A stretch of DNA of 64,000 bases from Micromonospora sp. WMMD980 (GTDB taxonomy: Bacteria > Actinomycetota > Actinomycetes > Mycobacteriales > Micromonosporaceae), in the NCBI RefSeq assembly GCF_029626035.1, contig NZ_JARUBE010000003.1, positions 4,836,001 to 4,900,000 of the forward strand, read 5' to 3'. The notes under the pieces are model-generated. The model searched no databases, was not told the origin of the DNA, and worked only from the letters and a program-made list of their open reading frames with translations. The stretch's first letter is position 1, and every line of letters begins with the position of its first letter. Shown in pieces: positions 44,900-52,380 of the stretch. The position numbers were made by a program, and so were the translations under genes.

Positions 44900-45892
44900 A
44901 TGCGGGCCATCTGGAAGGGAGCGGTGTCGTTCGGCCTGGTGTCGATCGGGGTGAAGGTCTATTCCGCCACCGAGGAGAAGGACATCCGGTTCCACCAGGT
45001 GCACCGCGAGGACGGCGGCCGCATCCGCTACAAGCGCACCTGCTCGGTCTGCGGCGAGGAGGTGACCTACGACGACATCGCCAAGGGCTACGACATCGGC
45101 GGCGGCGAGATGGTCATCCTGACCGACGAGGACTTCGCCGACCTGCCGTTGAGCACCTCGCACGCGATCGACGTGCTGGAGTTCGTGCCGGCCGAGCAGG
45201 TCGACCCGATCCTCTACAACAAGGCCTACTTCCTGGAGCCGGAGGGCACCGCCACCAAGCCGTACGTGCTGCTGCGCGACGCGCTGACCGACTCGGAGCG
45301 GGTGGCGATCGTCAAGGTGGCGCTGCGCCAGCGGGAGCAGTTGGCCACCCTGCGGGTCCGCGAGGGGGTGCTGCTGCTCAACACCATGCTCTGGCCGGAC
45401 GAGATCCGCCGGCCCGACTTCGGCTTCCTCGACGAGGACCTGAAGGTCCGCCCGCCGGAGCTGGCCATGGCCAGCTCACTGATCGACTCGATGGCCGGCG
45501 AGTTCGAGCCGGACGCGTTCACCGACGACTACCGGGCCGCGTTGCAGGAGGTCATCGACGCGAAGGTCGAGGGCCGCGAGGTGGTGCAGCCGGAGGAGGA
45601 AGAGGCCGCGCCGGCCGCCGCGGTGGACCTCATGGCGGCGCTGAAGGCGTCGGTCGAGCGGGCCCGGGCGGCCCGGGGCGAGACACCGTCCGGCGGCGGG
45701 GCCGAGCCGACGCCGATCTCGTCGGCGCGCTCGGCGAAGAAGACCACCGCGAAGAAGACGCCGGCCAAGAAGGCCGAGCCGGCGAAGAAGACCACTGCCA
45801 AGAAGACCGCCGCGAAGAAGACCACGGCCAAGAAGACCGAGCCGGCGAAGAAGGCCGCGAAGAAGGCCCCCGCCCGCAAGAAATCCGCCTGA
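44900..45892 (+). CDS. ku: DNA end-binding protein Ku
   Basis: A 330-residue bacterial Ku. It starts MRAIWKGAVSFGLVSIGVKV and has CSVCGEEVTYDDIAKGYDI and VLLLNTMLWPDEIR. Residues ~273-330 are a Lys/Ala/Pro/Thr tail of repeated KKTTAKK and AKKTPAKK units, which bind DNA and are known in some actinobacterial Ku proteins to affect DNA retention and LigD stimulation. The ATG follows GAGAGG. It is divergent from the ligase gene with 87 bp between starts. Confidence 0.96.
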   Translation: MRAIWKGAVSFGLVSIGVKVYSATEEKDIRFHQVHREDGGRIRYKRTCSVCGEEVTYDDIAKGYDIGGGEMVILTDEDFADLPLSTSHAIDVLEFVPAEQVDPILYNKAYFLEPEGTATKPYVLLRDALTDSERVAIVKVALRQREQLATLRVREGVLLLNTMLWPDEIRRPDFGFLDEDLKVRPPELAMASSLIDSMAGEFEPDAFTDDYRAALQEVIDAKVEGREVVQPEEEEAAPAAAVDLMAALKASVERARAARGETPSGGGAEPTPISSARSAKKTTAKKTPAKKAEPAKKTTAKKTAAKKTTAKKTEPAKKAAKKAPARKKSA

Positions 45893-45947
45893 GGTGCAAG
45901 GCGGGGCCCCCGCTTAACGTTTCCGGTATAGGAGGGGCCCCCGCTTA
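45893..45947. repeat. GGGGCCCC repeat family A, copy 5
   Basis: Starts directly after the Ku TGA: AGGTGCAAGGCGGGGCCCC, CGCTTAACGTTTCCGGTATA, GGAGGGGCCCCCGCTTA. It ends next to the stop codon of the convergent PPOX gene, so it sits exactly between two 3' ends. Confidence 0.9.
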
Positions 45948-46340
45948 TCAGCCGCGGCCGAGCTTCTCGGTGGGCGTGATCCGGACGATGACGCGTTCCT
46001 CGCCGGGGCGCCGCCACGGGTAGGTGTCCTGACCGAGATACTTCTTCGCCATCCGGTCGATGTGCTCGTCGGCGCCCTCGGTGACGAACTCCGCGGTGCC
46101 CTTGACCCAGAGCGTGCGGAAGTCGTCGGCCTTGTCCACCACCGACACCGCGACCACCGGGTTACGGGCCATGTTCAGGTGTTTCTGCCGGCCCTTGGCG
46201 GTGTTGAACAGGATGTGCTCGCCGTCCGTGTCCACCCAGACCGGGGTGACGTGCGGGGTGCCGTCGGACTCGACGGTGGCCACGTGCGCGAGCTGCGGCT
46301 CGCCGAGCAGGGCCAGGTCTTCTTCGGTGAGGATCGCCAT
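45948..46340 (-). CDS. PPOX-class F420- or FMN-dependent protein
   Basis: A 130-residue split-barrel flavin protein. It opens LTEEDLALLGEPQLAHVATV and has the strands PHVTPVWVDTDGEHILFNTA, GRQKHLNMARNP and VSVVDKADDFRTLWVKGTAE. This set is typical of the PPOX class that uses F420 or FMN as reductant. No specific substrate can be assigned. The stop codon lies against a GGGGCCCC repeat. Confidence 0.85.
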   Translation of the reverse strand: MAILTEEDLALLGEPQLAHVATVESDGTPHVTPVWVDTDGEHILFNTAKGRQKHLNMARNPVVAVSVVDKADDFRTLWVKGTAEFVTEGADEHIDRMAKKYLGQDTYPWRRPGEERVIVRITPTEKLGRG

Positions 46341-46390
46341 GGTCGAGAACGTACCTCGATGCGTCGGCGGCCGCCGCCGGTACGGCTGAG

Positions 46391-46446
46391 CTGTTAACCG
46401 GGGGCCCCGCCTATACCGAATGCGTTAAGAAGGGCCCCCGCCTTTC
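46391..46446. repeat. GGGGCCCC repeat family A, copy 6
   Basis: GTTAACCGGGGGCCCC, GCCTATACCGAATGCGTTAA, GAAGGGCCCCCGCCTTT. It lies between divergent PPOX and FKBP genes rather than after a stop, the only copy in such a place. The second core is shortened. Confidence 0.85.
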
Positions 46447-46508
46447 CGCACTGCGGGGGTGTGGGCGGGTACCGTTTGCGCGCATCCACCCACCTGCAGG
46501 GAGTCGAC

Positions 46509-47171
46509 GTGAGCGAGCGTGTGGAGAACCGGTCGGAGGACCAGGCCGCCCCGGCCACCAAGGCAGGGCGGCGGCTGGCCGCCCAGCTGGCCGAGAAGAA
46601 GGCCGCCGAGGCGCGACGGCGCAGGCAGTCGATGCTGGGCGCGGCGGCCGGTGTGCTCGCCGTGGTGGCCCTGGTCGGCGGCCTGGTCTGGTTGAACAGC
46701 GGGGACGACGACAAGCAAACCGCCTCCGCCACCTCGGCCAGCCCCAGCGCCCCGGTCGAGCCAACCGCGCCGCCCGCCCCGGAGCTGCCCGCGAACATCG
46801 ACCCGGCGCTGAAGACCAAGCCGACCGTGAAGGCCGGCACCGGCGAGCTGACGAAGCTGACCGTCACCACCCTGGTCAAGGGCACCGGCCCGGCGGTAAA
46901 GGCCGGCCAGACCATCACCACGAACTACGTGGGCGTGTTCTACAAGGACGGCAAGCAGTTCGACGCGTCCTGGGACAACGGCCAGCCGGCCACCTTCCCG
47001 ATCGGCGTGGGCCAGGTCATCAAGGGCTGGGACCAGGGCCTGGTCGGTGTGCCGGTCGGCAGCCGGGTGCAGCTCGACCTGCCGGCCGCGCTGGCGTACG
47101 GCGACAAGGCCGAGGGCGGTCGTCCGGCTGGCCCGCTGCGCTTCGTCGTCGACGTGCTGGCTGCGCAGTAG
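46509..47171 (+). CDS. FKBP-type peptidyl-prolyl cis-trans isomerase, membrane anchored
   Basis: A 220-residue protein. A cytoplasmic basic N-terminus (QLAEKKAAEARRRRQS) leads into one transmembrane helix (MLGAAAGVLAVVALVGGLVW), a Ser/Pro spacer and a C-terminal FKBP domain (residues ~110-220). FKBP hallmarks are TTNYVGVFYKDGKQFDASWD, FPIGVGQVIKGWDQGLVGVP and LPAALAYGD. It acts on proline bonds of exported proteins outside the membrane. The GTG follows CAGGGAG. Confidence 0.93.
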   Translation: MSERVENRSEDQAAPATKAGRRLAAQLAEKKAAEARRRRQSMLGAAAGVLAVVALVGGLVWLNSGDDDKQTASATSASPSAPVEPTAPPAPELPANIDPALKTKPTVKAGTGELTKLTVTTLVKGTGPAVKAGQTITTNYVGVFYKDGKQFDASWDNGQPATFPIGVGQVIKGWDQGLVGVPVGSRVQLDLPAALAYGDKAEGGRPAGPLRFVVDVLAAQ

Positions 47172-47214
47172 ATCACTCCAGGCTTCCGCCCGGTCACCCA
47201 CCGGCAGTAGGTTC

Positions 47215-48159
47215 ATGGTCACCGCGGGCGGCCCGACCGCTCGCGGTGACCTGTATACCGACGCGGAGGTGCACGTGGCGGCGCTGGACGACCCCGGGGT
47301 GGCCCGGCAGATGTGGACGCTCTTCGAGCCGGTCCACGCGGTCACCTACTTCCACCCGCGGGCGCGGGCCGCGTTCGAGACGGTCGGGCTGCGCGGCTAC
47401 TGGCGCGGCTACTTCGCCGGCCGGGCCGCGCCGCTCGGGCCGGCCGACGCGCCCACGGTGACCGCGGCATTCTTCAGCTTCGCGCCGGGCATGGTGGCCC
47501 GGGCGTTGCCGTCGGTGTGGCGGCTGGCCTCCCCGGAGGAGGCGTTGCGCGCCCGGCTCACCGGCGCCGTACAGGCGCTCGCCGAGTTCACCTACGAGCT
47601 GCCCGAGTCGCACCTCGTCGAGGTCGCCGGCCTGCTGGAGGAGGCGGCCGGCCGGGTCGACACGGCCGGGCGGGTGCTCGGCGCCGTCAACGCCGCCCTG
47701 CCCCGTGGCGAATACCCGCTGGCCCGGCTCTGGCAGGCCGCCGCCACGCTGCGCGAGCACCGGGGCGACGGGCACGTCGCCGCGCTGGTCGGCACCGGCC
47801 TGGACCCGGTGGAGGTGGTGGCCTGGCGGTGCCGGGTGGACCAGTTCCGCGAGTTCCACCAGCCGGCCCGGGGCTGGACCGACGAGGAGTGGTCGGCGGC
47901 CGAGGAGCGGCTGGTGGACCGGGGTTGGCTGACCGACGAGCACGGCCCGACCGCGCACTCCACCGCCGCGTTCCGGGCGGTCGAGGAGGCCACCGACCGG
48001 GCCGCGTCGGGCCCGTGGCGGGCGCTGGGCGCGGAGCGTACGGCGCGGCTGCGGGAGCTGCTCGAACCGATCGCGACCCGGTGCCGCACGATCATTCCGC
48101 CGAAGGCCCCGATCGGCCTGCCGGCGCAGCGCTCCGCCGGGGCGCCGCTTCCGGGCTGA
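47215..48159 (+). CDS. SCO6745-family protein
   Basis: A 314-residue helical protein of a family found widely in actinobacteria (SCO6745/SalK-like). Recognised by RQMWTLFEPVHAVTYFHPRA, GLRGYWRGYFAGRAAPLGP and AAFFSFAPGMVARALPSVW in sequence. The function is not established. The start is uncertain: ATG 47215 has a weak site, whereas GTG 47275 follows GCGGAGGTGCAC and matches where family proteins usually begin. Confidence 0.8.
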   Translation: MVTAGGPTARGDLYTDAEVHVAALDDPGVARQMWTLFEPVHAVTYFHPRARAAFETVGLRGYWRGYFAGRAAPLGPADAPTVTAAFFSFAPGMVARALPSVWRLASPEEALRARLTGAVQALAEFTYELPESHLVEVAGLLEEAAGRVDTAGRVLGAVNAALPRGEYPLARLWQAAATLREHRGDGHVAALVGTGLDPVEVVAWRCRVDQFREFHQPARGWTDEEWSAAEERLVDRGWLTDEHGPTAHSTAAFRAVEEATDRAASGPWRALGAERTARLRELLEPIATRCRTIIPPKAPIGLPAQRSAGAPLPG

Positions 48160-48187
48160 GCCGGGCCGGCTGGGGCAGGATGGCGGC

Positions 48188-48844
48188 ATGGTGGACGCGG
48201 TGCTCTTCGACCTGGATGGCGTGATCGTGGACTCGGAGCCGGTCTGGGAGGAGGTCCGGCGGGCGTACGTGGCCGCGCACGGGGGCACCTGGCAACCCGA
48301 CACGCAGCGACGGCTGATGGGCATGAGCACCGGCGAGTGGGCCCGTTACCTCAGCGGCGAGCTGGGCGTCGACCGGTCGGCCGAGCAGGTCGCCACCGAG
48401 GTGGTGGCCGAGATGGTCGGGCGTTACGCGGAGCGCGTACCGCTGATCGACGGGGCCGACGCGGTGGTGCGCGAGGTGGCCGCGCGGTGGCCGCTGGGCC
48501 TGGCCAGCTCGTCGCCGACCCGGCTGATCGCGGCGGCGCTGGACGCGACCGGCCTGGCCGACGCGTTCGGCGCTACGATGTCGACCGAGGAGACGGCCCG
48601 GGGCAAGCCGGCGCCCGACGTGTGGCTCGCGGTGGCGGCCCGGCTGGGCGTCGACCCGGCCCGGTGTGTGGCGGTGGAGGACTCGTCCAACGGGGTCTGT
48701 TCGGCGGCGGCGGCCGGGTGCCGGGTGGTGGCGGTGCCGCACCTGTCGTACCCGTTGGATCCGGACGCCGAGGCCCTCGCGGACGTGCTGCTCCCCTCGA
48801 TCGACGCCCTCACCCCCGAGCTGCTGGCCGGATTGCGGCGTTAA
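48188..48844 (+). CDS. HAD-family hydrolase (beta-phosphoglucomutase-like)
   Basis: A 218-residue HAD enzyme with an alpha-helical cap. Motif I is LFDLDGVIVDSEPVW, motif II LASSSPT, motif III Lys in GKPAPDVW, and motif IV VEDSSNGV. This set fits sugar-phosphate phosphatases or phosphomutases. The substrate is unknown. Its TAA stop and the last base of the preceding CGT codon lie within a GGGGCCCC repeat. Confidence 0.9.
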   Translation: MVDAVLFDLDGVIVDSEPVWEEVRRAYVAAHGGTWQPDTQRRLMGMSTGEWARYLSGELGVDRSAEQVATEVVAEMVGRYAERVPLIDGADAVVREVAARWPLGLASSSPTRLIAAALDATGLADAFGATMSTEETARGKPAPDVWLAVAARLGVDPARCVAVEDSSNGVCSAAAAGCRVVAVPHLSYPLDPDAEALADVLLPSIDALTPELLAGLRR

Positions 48845-48892
48845 GCGGGGCCCCTTCCTCTACCGGAAGCGTTAAACGGGGGCCCCGCCTTT
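48840..48892. repeat. GGGGCCCC repeat family A, copy 7 (supplies stop codon)
   Basis: GTTAAGCGGGGCCCC, TTCCTCTACCGGAAGCGTTAAA, CGGGGGCCCCGCC. The TAA at 48842-48844 is the stop codon of the HAD gene, so this copy truncated or replaced the original end. Confidence 0.9.
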
Positions 48893-48958
48893 CCGCGGAG
48901 CGGCATGTTCGCGTGGGGTTCGGGTAGCGCAATCGACGACGACGGCGGAGGGACGGCG

Positions 48959-49972
48959 ATGAGGGCGATCGTGTACGAGCGCAGTGGGGACGCCTCGGTG
49001 CTCCAGTTGGTGGAGCGGCCGGTGCCGGAGCCCGGCCCCGGCGAGGTGCTGGTGCGGATGGCCGTCTCGGGGGTGAACCCGACCGACTGGAAGGCCCGTG
49101 AGGCGTGGCCCCTGCCGGCCGGCTGGCAGATCCCGCACCAGGACGGCGCCGGGGTGGTGGAGGCGGTCGGCGAGGGTGTCGACCGGATCCTGATCGGCGA
49201 GCGGGTCTGGGTGTGGGAGGCGGCGTGGCAGCGCCCCTGGGGCACCGCCGCCGAATACACCGTGGTCCCGGTGCGGCACGCGGTGTCGCTGGGCTCGGCC
49301 TCGTTCGACCTGGGCGCGGCGCTGGGCATCCCGTTCATGACCGCGCACCGCTGCCTGACCGCCGGCGAGTTCATGCCGGAGAAGCTGCACGCCGGCGCGC
49401 TGAGCGATCACGTGGTGCTGGTGCAGGGCGGGGCGGGCGCGGTGGGCAACGCGGCGATCCAGCTCGCCCGCTGGGCCGACGCCTGCGTGATCACCACGGT
49501 GAGCACACCGGAGAAGGCGCAGCTCGCCGCCGCCGCCGGGGCCGACTTTGTGATCAACTATCGCGAGCAGGACGTGGTGGAGGAGGTCCGCAAGATCGCG
49601 CCCGACGGGGTGCACACGATCGTCGAGGTCTCCGCCGCCCGCAACGCCGCCGCGGACGTGCGGATCCTGCGGACCGGCGGCGCGGTCTGCGTCTACGCCG
49701 ACGATGGCGGCGACGAGGTGACGTTGCCGATCCGGCCGCTGATGGGCCCGAACGCGCGCTGGCAGTTCGTGCTGGTCTACACCGCGCCGAAGGTGGCCAA
49801 GGCGCAGGCGGTCACCGACGTCGCGGCGGCGGTGGCGCAGGGCGCGATCCGGGTCGGCGAGGAAGCCGGGCTGCCGGTGCACCGTCACCCGCTGGCCGAG
49901 ACGGCGACCGCGCAGCAGGCGGTGCGGGACGGTGCGGTGGGCAAGGTCCTGGTCGTCACCGCCGACGAGTAG
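48959..49972 (+). CDS. Medium-chain dehydrogenase/quinone oxidoreductase
   Basis: A 337-residue NADPH-dependent oxidoreductase of the quinone reductase branch, without zinc ligands. It opens MRAIVYERSGDASVLQLVER, has VSGVNPTDWKAR, and the Rossmann motif VQGGAGAVGNAAIQLARWA, which matches AxGGxG. Substrate is unknown. The ATG follows GGAGGGACGGCG. A terminator hairpin lies 75 bp after the stop. Confidence 0.9.
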   Translation: MRAIVYERSGDASVLQLVERPVPEPGPGEVLVRMAVSGVNPTDWKAREAWPLPAGWQIPHQDGAGVVEAVGEGVDRILIGERVWVWEAAWQRPWGTAAEYTVVPVRHAVSLGSASFDLGAALGIPFMTAHRCLTAGEFMPEKLHAGALSDHVVLVQGGAGAVGNAAIQLARWADACVITTVSTPEKAQLAAAAGADFVINYREQDVVEEVRKIAPDGVHTIVEVSAARNAAADVRILRTGGAVCVYADDGGDEVTLPIRPLMGPNARWQFVLVYTAPKVAKAQAVTDVAAAVAQGAIRVGEEAGLPVHRHPLAETATAQQAVRDGAVGKVLVVTADE

Positions 49973-50046
49973 CCGATTTCCCTGACATCAGGACAGAGGC
50001 GAACAAGTTTCGCAACAATGGCGGTGCGGGTCACCCCGTGACGGAC

Positions 50047-50083
50047 GGGCGGCCCCGGCGCGGTGCGAACGCCGGGGCCGCCC
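50047..50083. terminator. Bidirectional hairpin between convergent genes
   Basis: Perfect 14-bp arms GGGCGGCCCCGGCG (50047-50060) and CGCCGGGGCCGCCC (50070-50083) with a 9-nt loop, between the oxidoreductase and the acyl-CoA ligase. Confidence 0.88.
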
Positions 50084-50147
50084 TCTGGGAGGAATGTCCG
50101 TTTGAAACATGTTCCTACCCGTGTTGGCGACGGTACGCCGGAAAGTG

Positions 50148-51797
50148 TTACGGCGCGGTCAGTTCCCGCACCTCCAGCCCGCCGTCGGCATAGCGGGAAC
50201 GCACCACCTTCTTGTCGAACTTGCCGACGCTGGTCTTCGGCACCGCGTCGATGAACGCCCAGCGCTCCGGCAACTGCCACCGCGCCACCGAGCCGGCCAG
50301 GAAGTCGCGCAGCTCCTCGGCGGTCACCGAGGCGCCCTCGCGGACCACCACGGTGGCCAGGGGCCGCTCGTCCCACCGCTCGTCCGGCACGCCCACCACG
50401 CACGCCTCCAGCACCGCCGGGTGCGCCATCAGGGCGTTCTCCAGCTCGACCGAGGAGATCCACTCCCCGCCCGACTTGATCACGTCCTTGGCGCGGTCGG
50501 TGAGCGTGATATAGCCGTCCGGCGAGAGCGTGCCGACGTCCCCGGTCCGCAGCCAGCCGTCCCGGAACTTCTCGGGGTCCGGCACGTCGTCGCCGACGTA
50601 CCGGGCGGTCACCCAGGGCCCACGGACCTCCAGCTCGCCCACGGACGTCCCGTCGGCGGGCAGCGGCTCGCCCAGCGGGCCGACGATCCGCGCGGCCACC
50701 CCGGCCGGGACGCGGCCCTGGGTGTAGCGGTAGCGCCAGGCGTCGTCGCCGGTGGCGCCGGCCGGGGCGCGGGACACCGAGCCGAGCGGGGACATCTCGG
50801 TCATCCCCCAGGCGTGGATGACCTCGACGCCGTGCCGGTCGTGGAACGCGTGCATCAGCGCGGGCGGGCAGGCCGAGCCGCCGACGATCACCTCGGTCAG
50901 CGAGGAGGTGTCCACCTCGTGGCTGTCCAGGTAGGCCAACAGGTCGGTCCAGATGGTCGGCACCGCGCCGGCCAGCGTGGGCCGCTCGGCGGCGATCATC
51001 GCGGCGATCGGCTCGGCCTGGAGGAACCGGTCCGGCATGATCAGCGAGGCGCCGGAGAGGAACGCCGCGTAGGGCAGACCCCAGGACATGGCGTGGAACA
51101 TCGGCACGATGGCCAGCTCCCGGTCCTTCGGGCCGAGCCCGAAGCCCTCCGGCATGCACACCTGGAGCGAGTGCAGGTAGATCGAACGGTGCGAGTAGGC
51201 CACACCCTTGGGGTTTCCGGTGGTCCCGGAGGTGTAGCAGAGCGCCGCCGCGTCCCGCTCGTCCACCTCCGGCCAGTCGAAGACATCCGGCCGGTCGGCC
51301 AGCAGCGCGTCCCAGTGGTGCACGGTGATCCGCTCGCCGGCCGCGGACACCAGCGGGGCCGGGTCGCCGCCGCCGACCACCACCACGTGGCGCACCGTGG
51401 TCAGCTCGCCGATCACGCGGGCGAGCAGCGGGATCAGCGTGCCGTCGACGAGCACCACCCGGTCCTGCGCGTGGTTGGCGATGTAGGCGACCTGGTCCGG
51501 GAAGAGCCGCAGGTTGAGCGTGTGCAGCACCGCGCCCATGCTCGGCACGGCGAAGTAGGCCACCAGGTGCTCGTTGTTGTTCCACATGAAGGTGGCGACC
51601 CGCTCGTCGCCGGTCACGCCGCACTCGTCGCGCAGCGCGTGCGCCAGCCGGGCGGCGGCGCGACCGACCTCCGCGTAGGTCATCCGGCGGGGTTCGGCGC
51701 CGGTCCAGGTGACCACCTCCGCCGCGCCGTGCACGGTGGCGCCGTGCTCGAGGATCCGGGAGACCTGGAGGGGGGCGTCCATCATCGTGCTACGCAT
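50148..51797 (-). CDS. Long-chain fatty-acid-CoA ligase (AMP-binding, FadD-like)
   Basis: A 549-residue ANL-family enzyme that activates a carboxylate as acyl-AMP and passes it to CoA. The P-loop is YTSGTTGNPKG near residue 185. Then come HAWGMTEMSP, the hinge region GWLRTGDVGTLSPDGYI and the catalytic Lys in SVGKFDKK. It resembles medium- or long-chain enzymes in actinobacteria. Start ATG at 51797 (MRSTMMDAP), though no strong ribosome site is seen. It is divergent from the Nudix gene. Confidence 0.92.
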   Translation of the reverse strand: MRSTMMDAPLQVSRILEHGATVHGAAEVVTWTGAEPRRMTYAEVGRAAARLAHALRDECGVTGDERVATFMWNNNEHLVAYFAVPSMGAVLHTLNLRLFPDQVAYIANHAQDRVVLVDGTLIPLLARVIGELTTVRHVVVVGGGDPAPLVSAAGERITVHHWDALLADRPDVFDWPEVDERDAAALCYTSGTTGNPKGVAYSHRSIYLHSLQVCMPEGFGLGPKDRELAIVPMFHAMSWGLPYAAFLSGASLIMPDRFLQAEPIAAMIAAERPTLAGAVPTIWTDLLAYLDSHEVDTSSLTEVIVGGSACPPALMHAFHDRHGVEVIHAWGMTEMSPLGSVSRAPAGATGDDAWRYRYTQGRVPAGVAARIVGPLGEPLPADGTSVGELEVRGPWVTARYVGDDVPDPEKFRDGWLRTGDVGTLSPDGYITLTDRAKDVIKSGGEWISSVELENALMAHPAVLEACVVGVPDERWDERPLATVVVREGASVTAEELRDFLAGSVARWQLPERWAFIDAVPKTSVGKFDKKVVRSRYADGGLEVRELTAP

Positions 51798-51882
51798 GGG
51801 TAACAACGTAGTGTCGCCGTTCACACGAACGGAACCCCCGGAACGGCCGAGGGGGTACGGAATGCGTGCGTAGATTGTCCGG

Positions 51883-52374
51883 GTGAGCATCTCGTGGGCC
51901 GACTCGTACGTTGGGCAGCTCCGCGCACTGGCCGGTGATCGCACCCTGATGTTCGTCGGCGCCCGTGCCGTGGTGCGCGACAACGCCGCCCGGGTGTTGC
52001 TGATCCAACGCTCCGACAACGGCCAGTGGGCGCTGCCCGCCGGCGCCATGGAACTGGGCGAGTCGATCGCCGACTGCGCGGTCCGGGAGGTCCGCGAGGA
52101 GACCGGCCTGCGCGCGCTGCGGGTCAGCGCGTTCGCGCTCTACACCGGCCCGGACCGCACCCACACCAACATGTACGGGCACACCTACCAGGTCCTCACC
52201 ACCGCGTTCCGGGTCGACGAGTGGGACGGCGAGCTGTCCCGGTTCACCGACGAGACCACCGACGCGGGCTTTTTCCACCCGGAGGAGTTCCCCGCCCCGC
52301 TCTCGTCCAGCGTGCACGAGACGCTCGCCGACCTGGACGTCTTCGAACAGACCAACCGCCTGATCCTGAAATAG
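51883..52374 (+). CDS. Nudix hydrolase
   Basis: A 163-residue protein with an intact Nudix box: G at the start of GAMELGE, then REVREETGL, fitting Gx5Ex7REUxEExGU. It would hydrolyse a nucleoside diphosphate derivative; the substrate is unknown. The strand RVLLIQRSDNGQWALPAG precedes the box as usual. The GTG start is close to the divergent acyl-CoA ligase, and the transcript may be nearly leaderless. Confidence 0.92.
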   Translation: MSISWADSYVGQLRALAGDRTLMFVGARAVVRDNAARVLLIQRSDNGQWALPAGAMELGESIADCAVREVREETGLRALRVSAFALYTGPDRTHTNMYGHTYQVLTTAFRVDEWDGELSRFTDETTDAGFFHPEEFPAPLSSSVHETLADLDVFEQTNRLILK

Positions 52375-52380
52375 GACGGC

